Assembly: GCA_027024305.1 (NCBI GenBank)
Contig: JALVSO010000028.1
Coordinates: 1 to 16,198 of the forward strand
Direction: 5' to 3'
DNA: 16,198 nt
Source of the DNA: Candidatus Parcubacteria bacterium
GTDB lineage: Bacteria; Patescibacteriota; Minisyncoccia; Phycocordibacterales; GCA-2747955
In this document: positions 14,583 to 16,198 of the stretch, one piece after another
Numbering within the stretch: the stretch's first letter is position 1
How the letters are laid out: every line of letters starts with the position of its first letter
Notes under the pieces: generated by a model
What the model saw: the letters and a program-made list of their open reading frames with translations, nothing else
Databases searched by the model: none
Told to the model about the DNA's origin: nothing
Program-made: the position numbers and the translations under genes

Positions 14583-16198
14583 ATGTTTAGGCTGACCTTT
14601 AGGCTAATATTTTTCTTTTTTATTCTCTCTTTTTTGCCGACCCAAATTTCCGCCGCCACCTTTACCTCCGTTCAAGACGGTTCCTGAAGTAACTATGAAA
14701 CCTGAGGTGGTTCAGCAATTCCCGGAAAAGATGATGATGTTGTTGTTAAGAATAAAATAACGGTTCCGGGTTGAATTGGAGCCGGTCCTCACTATGAAGT
14801 GAAAAGTTTAAAGGTTGAGAAGGGCGGAGAGCTAAACAAAACCAAAAATCTCTCTTTTGAAGTTGGGGGAAAATTGGAAAATCAAGGAAAGATAAACTTT
14901 GGAATAAAGGTCGATGGAGATGTTAACAACAATGGGGAGGTGGAAGGTCTGGTTTTAAAAGGTGATGATGTTATGGCAAGGTCCATTTTAAACAGGGGGG
15001 CGATAAAGTTTTTGGGCATTGAAGGCCACGTTAAAATAAAAGACTCTTTTAAGGTCAATAGTATTTCCGGAACCAATGGGACCCTGGAGTTTACCGAAAA
15101 TCATTTAACTTTGGAATCGGATTATTGAAATCAGTTTTCAAATCACGGCTTGGAAATCATTGGAAAAGATCACACAATCATCATAAACAAAGAAGGGACT
15201 CTTCGTCTGGAAGTTCCCAATTCAAATCTCATAATCAATTCCCCCAATGTTAGTTTCCGAGGACAGAATTCTTTTAAAACCTTATCCATGCCCGGGGCTC
15301 AAAATATTTCCTGTTGAAACGGGGCAATTATTAAAACCAAACACTTCATCATCCAAAAAAATCAGTCCTTTGCCGGCTATAATCGTTGATGACCATACAC
15401 CTCCACCTGCACCATTGATGGAGATTTTTTAAACAAAGGTTTGATAAAAAACAGTGGTCGCCATAAAAGCACTTTCAATGTTAAAGGTGATTTTAGAAAT
15501 GAAGGAGAAGTTTCCGGAAATGTCTATTTAAAGGTGGACGGAAATCTCTTTAATCATTCCACCCTGAGGGCTGAACAGGTTGTTCTGAAGGGTGATTTTT
15601 TTAATTGGGGAGATGTTGTAACCGGTACTTGAAAATGAGCCTTCAGTATTTCCGGAAATATCTACAACAGGGGAAGTATGGGAGGAACGGTTCTCTATCC
15701 AAATGCTGATGGTAGTCCGAAAATTATTCAAAACAGCGGAACAATTTCAGCAGTTAATCTTATGGAAGAGATGGAATTGGATAATAGTAGCTCCTCCAAC
15801 TTCACTATTTTGGATAATGCTTTGATTTTAGATCGAGACTATGATTTTGCCAACCATCTGGGTAATGTTCTTTTGAAATCAAAGAATAATAGAAAATTAA
15901 ATATTAAAATTTCAGGCGGCTATAATATAGACGGAGATGGAAATATAAATTTCATTATTTCTAGAGATAGTGATTATTATCCTTTTATTAAAAATGCCAA
16001 TTTTAACAAGTTGGTTATTGAGAAGGGGGTGAAAGTTGGCAAATGGGGTGCCATTACTTTCAACTACCCGATTTTTAACTACGGTGATATAACTTTTGTT
16101 GATAGGTATTGAAGGGAAGCGGCTGATTTCAAAGAAGAAGTGGTTAATAGGGGAAAAATCAGTGGAATTTCACGGATAACTTTCCGTAAGGATTTATA
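14583..16198 (+). CDS. Secreted repeat surface protein (partial, runs off the window)
   Basis: 538 residues are visible with no stop before the window edge. A classical signal peptide (about 1-24, ending QISA) is followed by DGSWSNYETWGG and IPGKDDDV (33-53), the familiar start of large bacterial surface proteins where both Trp are normally conserved; here both are TGA (14685, 14703). Ten in-frame TGA codons in total, including a tandem pair at 15387-15392. The body is built of short beta-strand units with the recurring pattern G-[DNK]-x-x-N-x-G (GKLENQG, GDVNNNG, GDFLNKG, GDFRNEG, GDFFNWG, GNIYNRG), suggesting a right-handed beta-solenoid. Few charged clusters or Cys. Probably a cell-surface or attachment protein; the substrate cannot be told. 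Standard-code calling would break it into short pieces. Confidence 0.83.

Noticed and set aside
15387..15392. UGA as selenocysteine
   Set aside because: Too many sites, including tandem ones, at Trp positions and in non-redox proteins; no SECIS-like hairpin follows them consistently.
238..16112. In-frame TGA codons as nonsense mutations or pseudogenes
   Set aside because: Seven neighbouring genes would all have to be broken only by TGA, never by TAA, TAG or frameshift, while all conserved motifs stay intact.

Overview
The window reads as one contiguous piece of an AT-rich bacterial chromosome, most likely from a Patescibacteria/CPR-type organism (inference). The hints are short single-copy core genes with minimal spacing, a degenerate MBL-fold gene directly upstream of gyrA, and small orphan families (DUF302, DUF3105, DUF2853). 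The dominant feature is the genetic code: UGA is read as tryptophan. I count 32 in-frame TGA and 19 TGG codons across the called genes. TGA falls at family-conserved Trp positions, and none of the 13 visible gene ends uses TGA (only TAA or TAG). With the standard code, seven of the genes would look broken.

Layout: (i) 1-90, the tail of an upstream gene. (ii) 163-5805, a five-gene operon probably for copper handling: membrane-anchored rhodanese, DUF302, CopB-like CPH-type P1B ATPase, a fusion of HMA domain, membrane anchor and multicopper oxidase, and a membrane-anchored DUF3105 protein, ending in a terminator. (iii) 5813-7820, a membrane-anchored FecR-domain protein with four tandem Cys-paired repeats. 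(iv) 7830-10107, arginyl-tRNA synthetase and a small four-helix protein resembling an isolated voltage-sensor domain. (v) 10123-10597, a hemerythrin-like gene on the minus strand. (vi) 10700-13985, a degenerate MBL-fold protein and gyrA. (vii) 14011-14408, a DUF2853 gene. (viii) 14567-end, a large secreted repeat protein cut by the window edge.

Expression signals are unusual. At seven promoters an extended -10 box (TGn plus hexamer) lies 6-9 nt before the ATG, so predicted transcripts start at or within about 3 nt of the start codon (leaderless). Genes inside the copper operon lack Shine-Dalgarno sequences and have A-rich leaders. Several strong intrinsic terminators separate the units; two of them share an identical 12-mer.

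A possible undescribed repeat family is also present: three perfect palindromes with the same GGA loop, two of them inside the argS reading frame and one very GC-rich copy between genes. The copper operon appears to combine cytosolic export (ATPase) with oxidation outside the membrane (multicopper oxidase). The copper-binding HMA domain sits on the oxidase instead of the ATPase.
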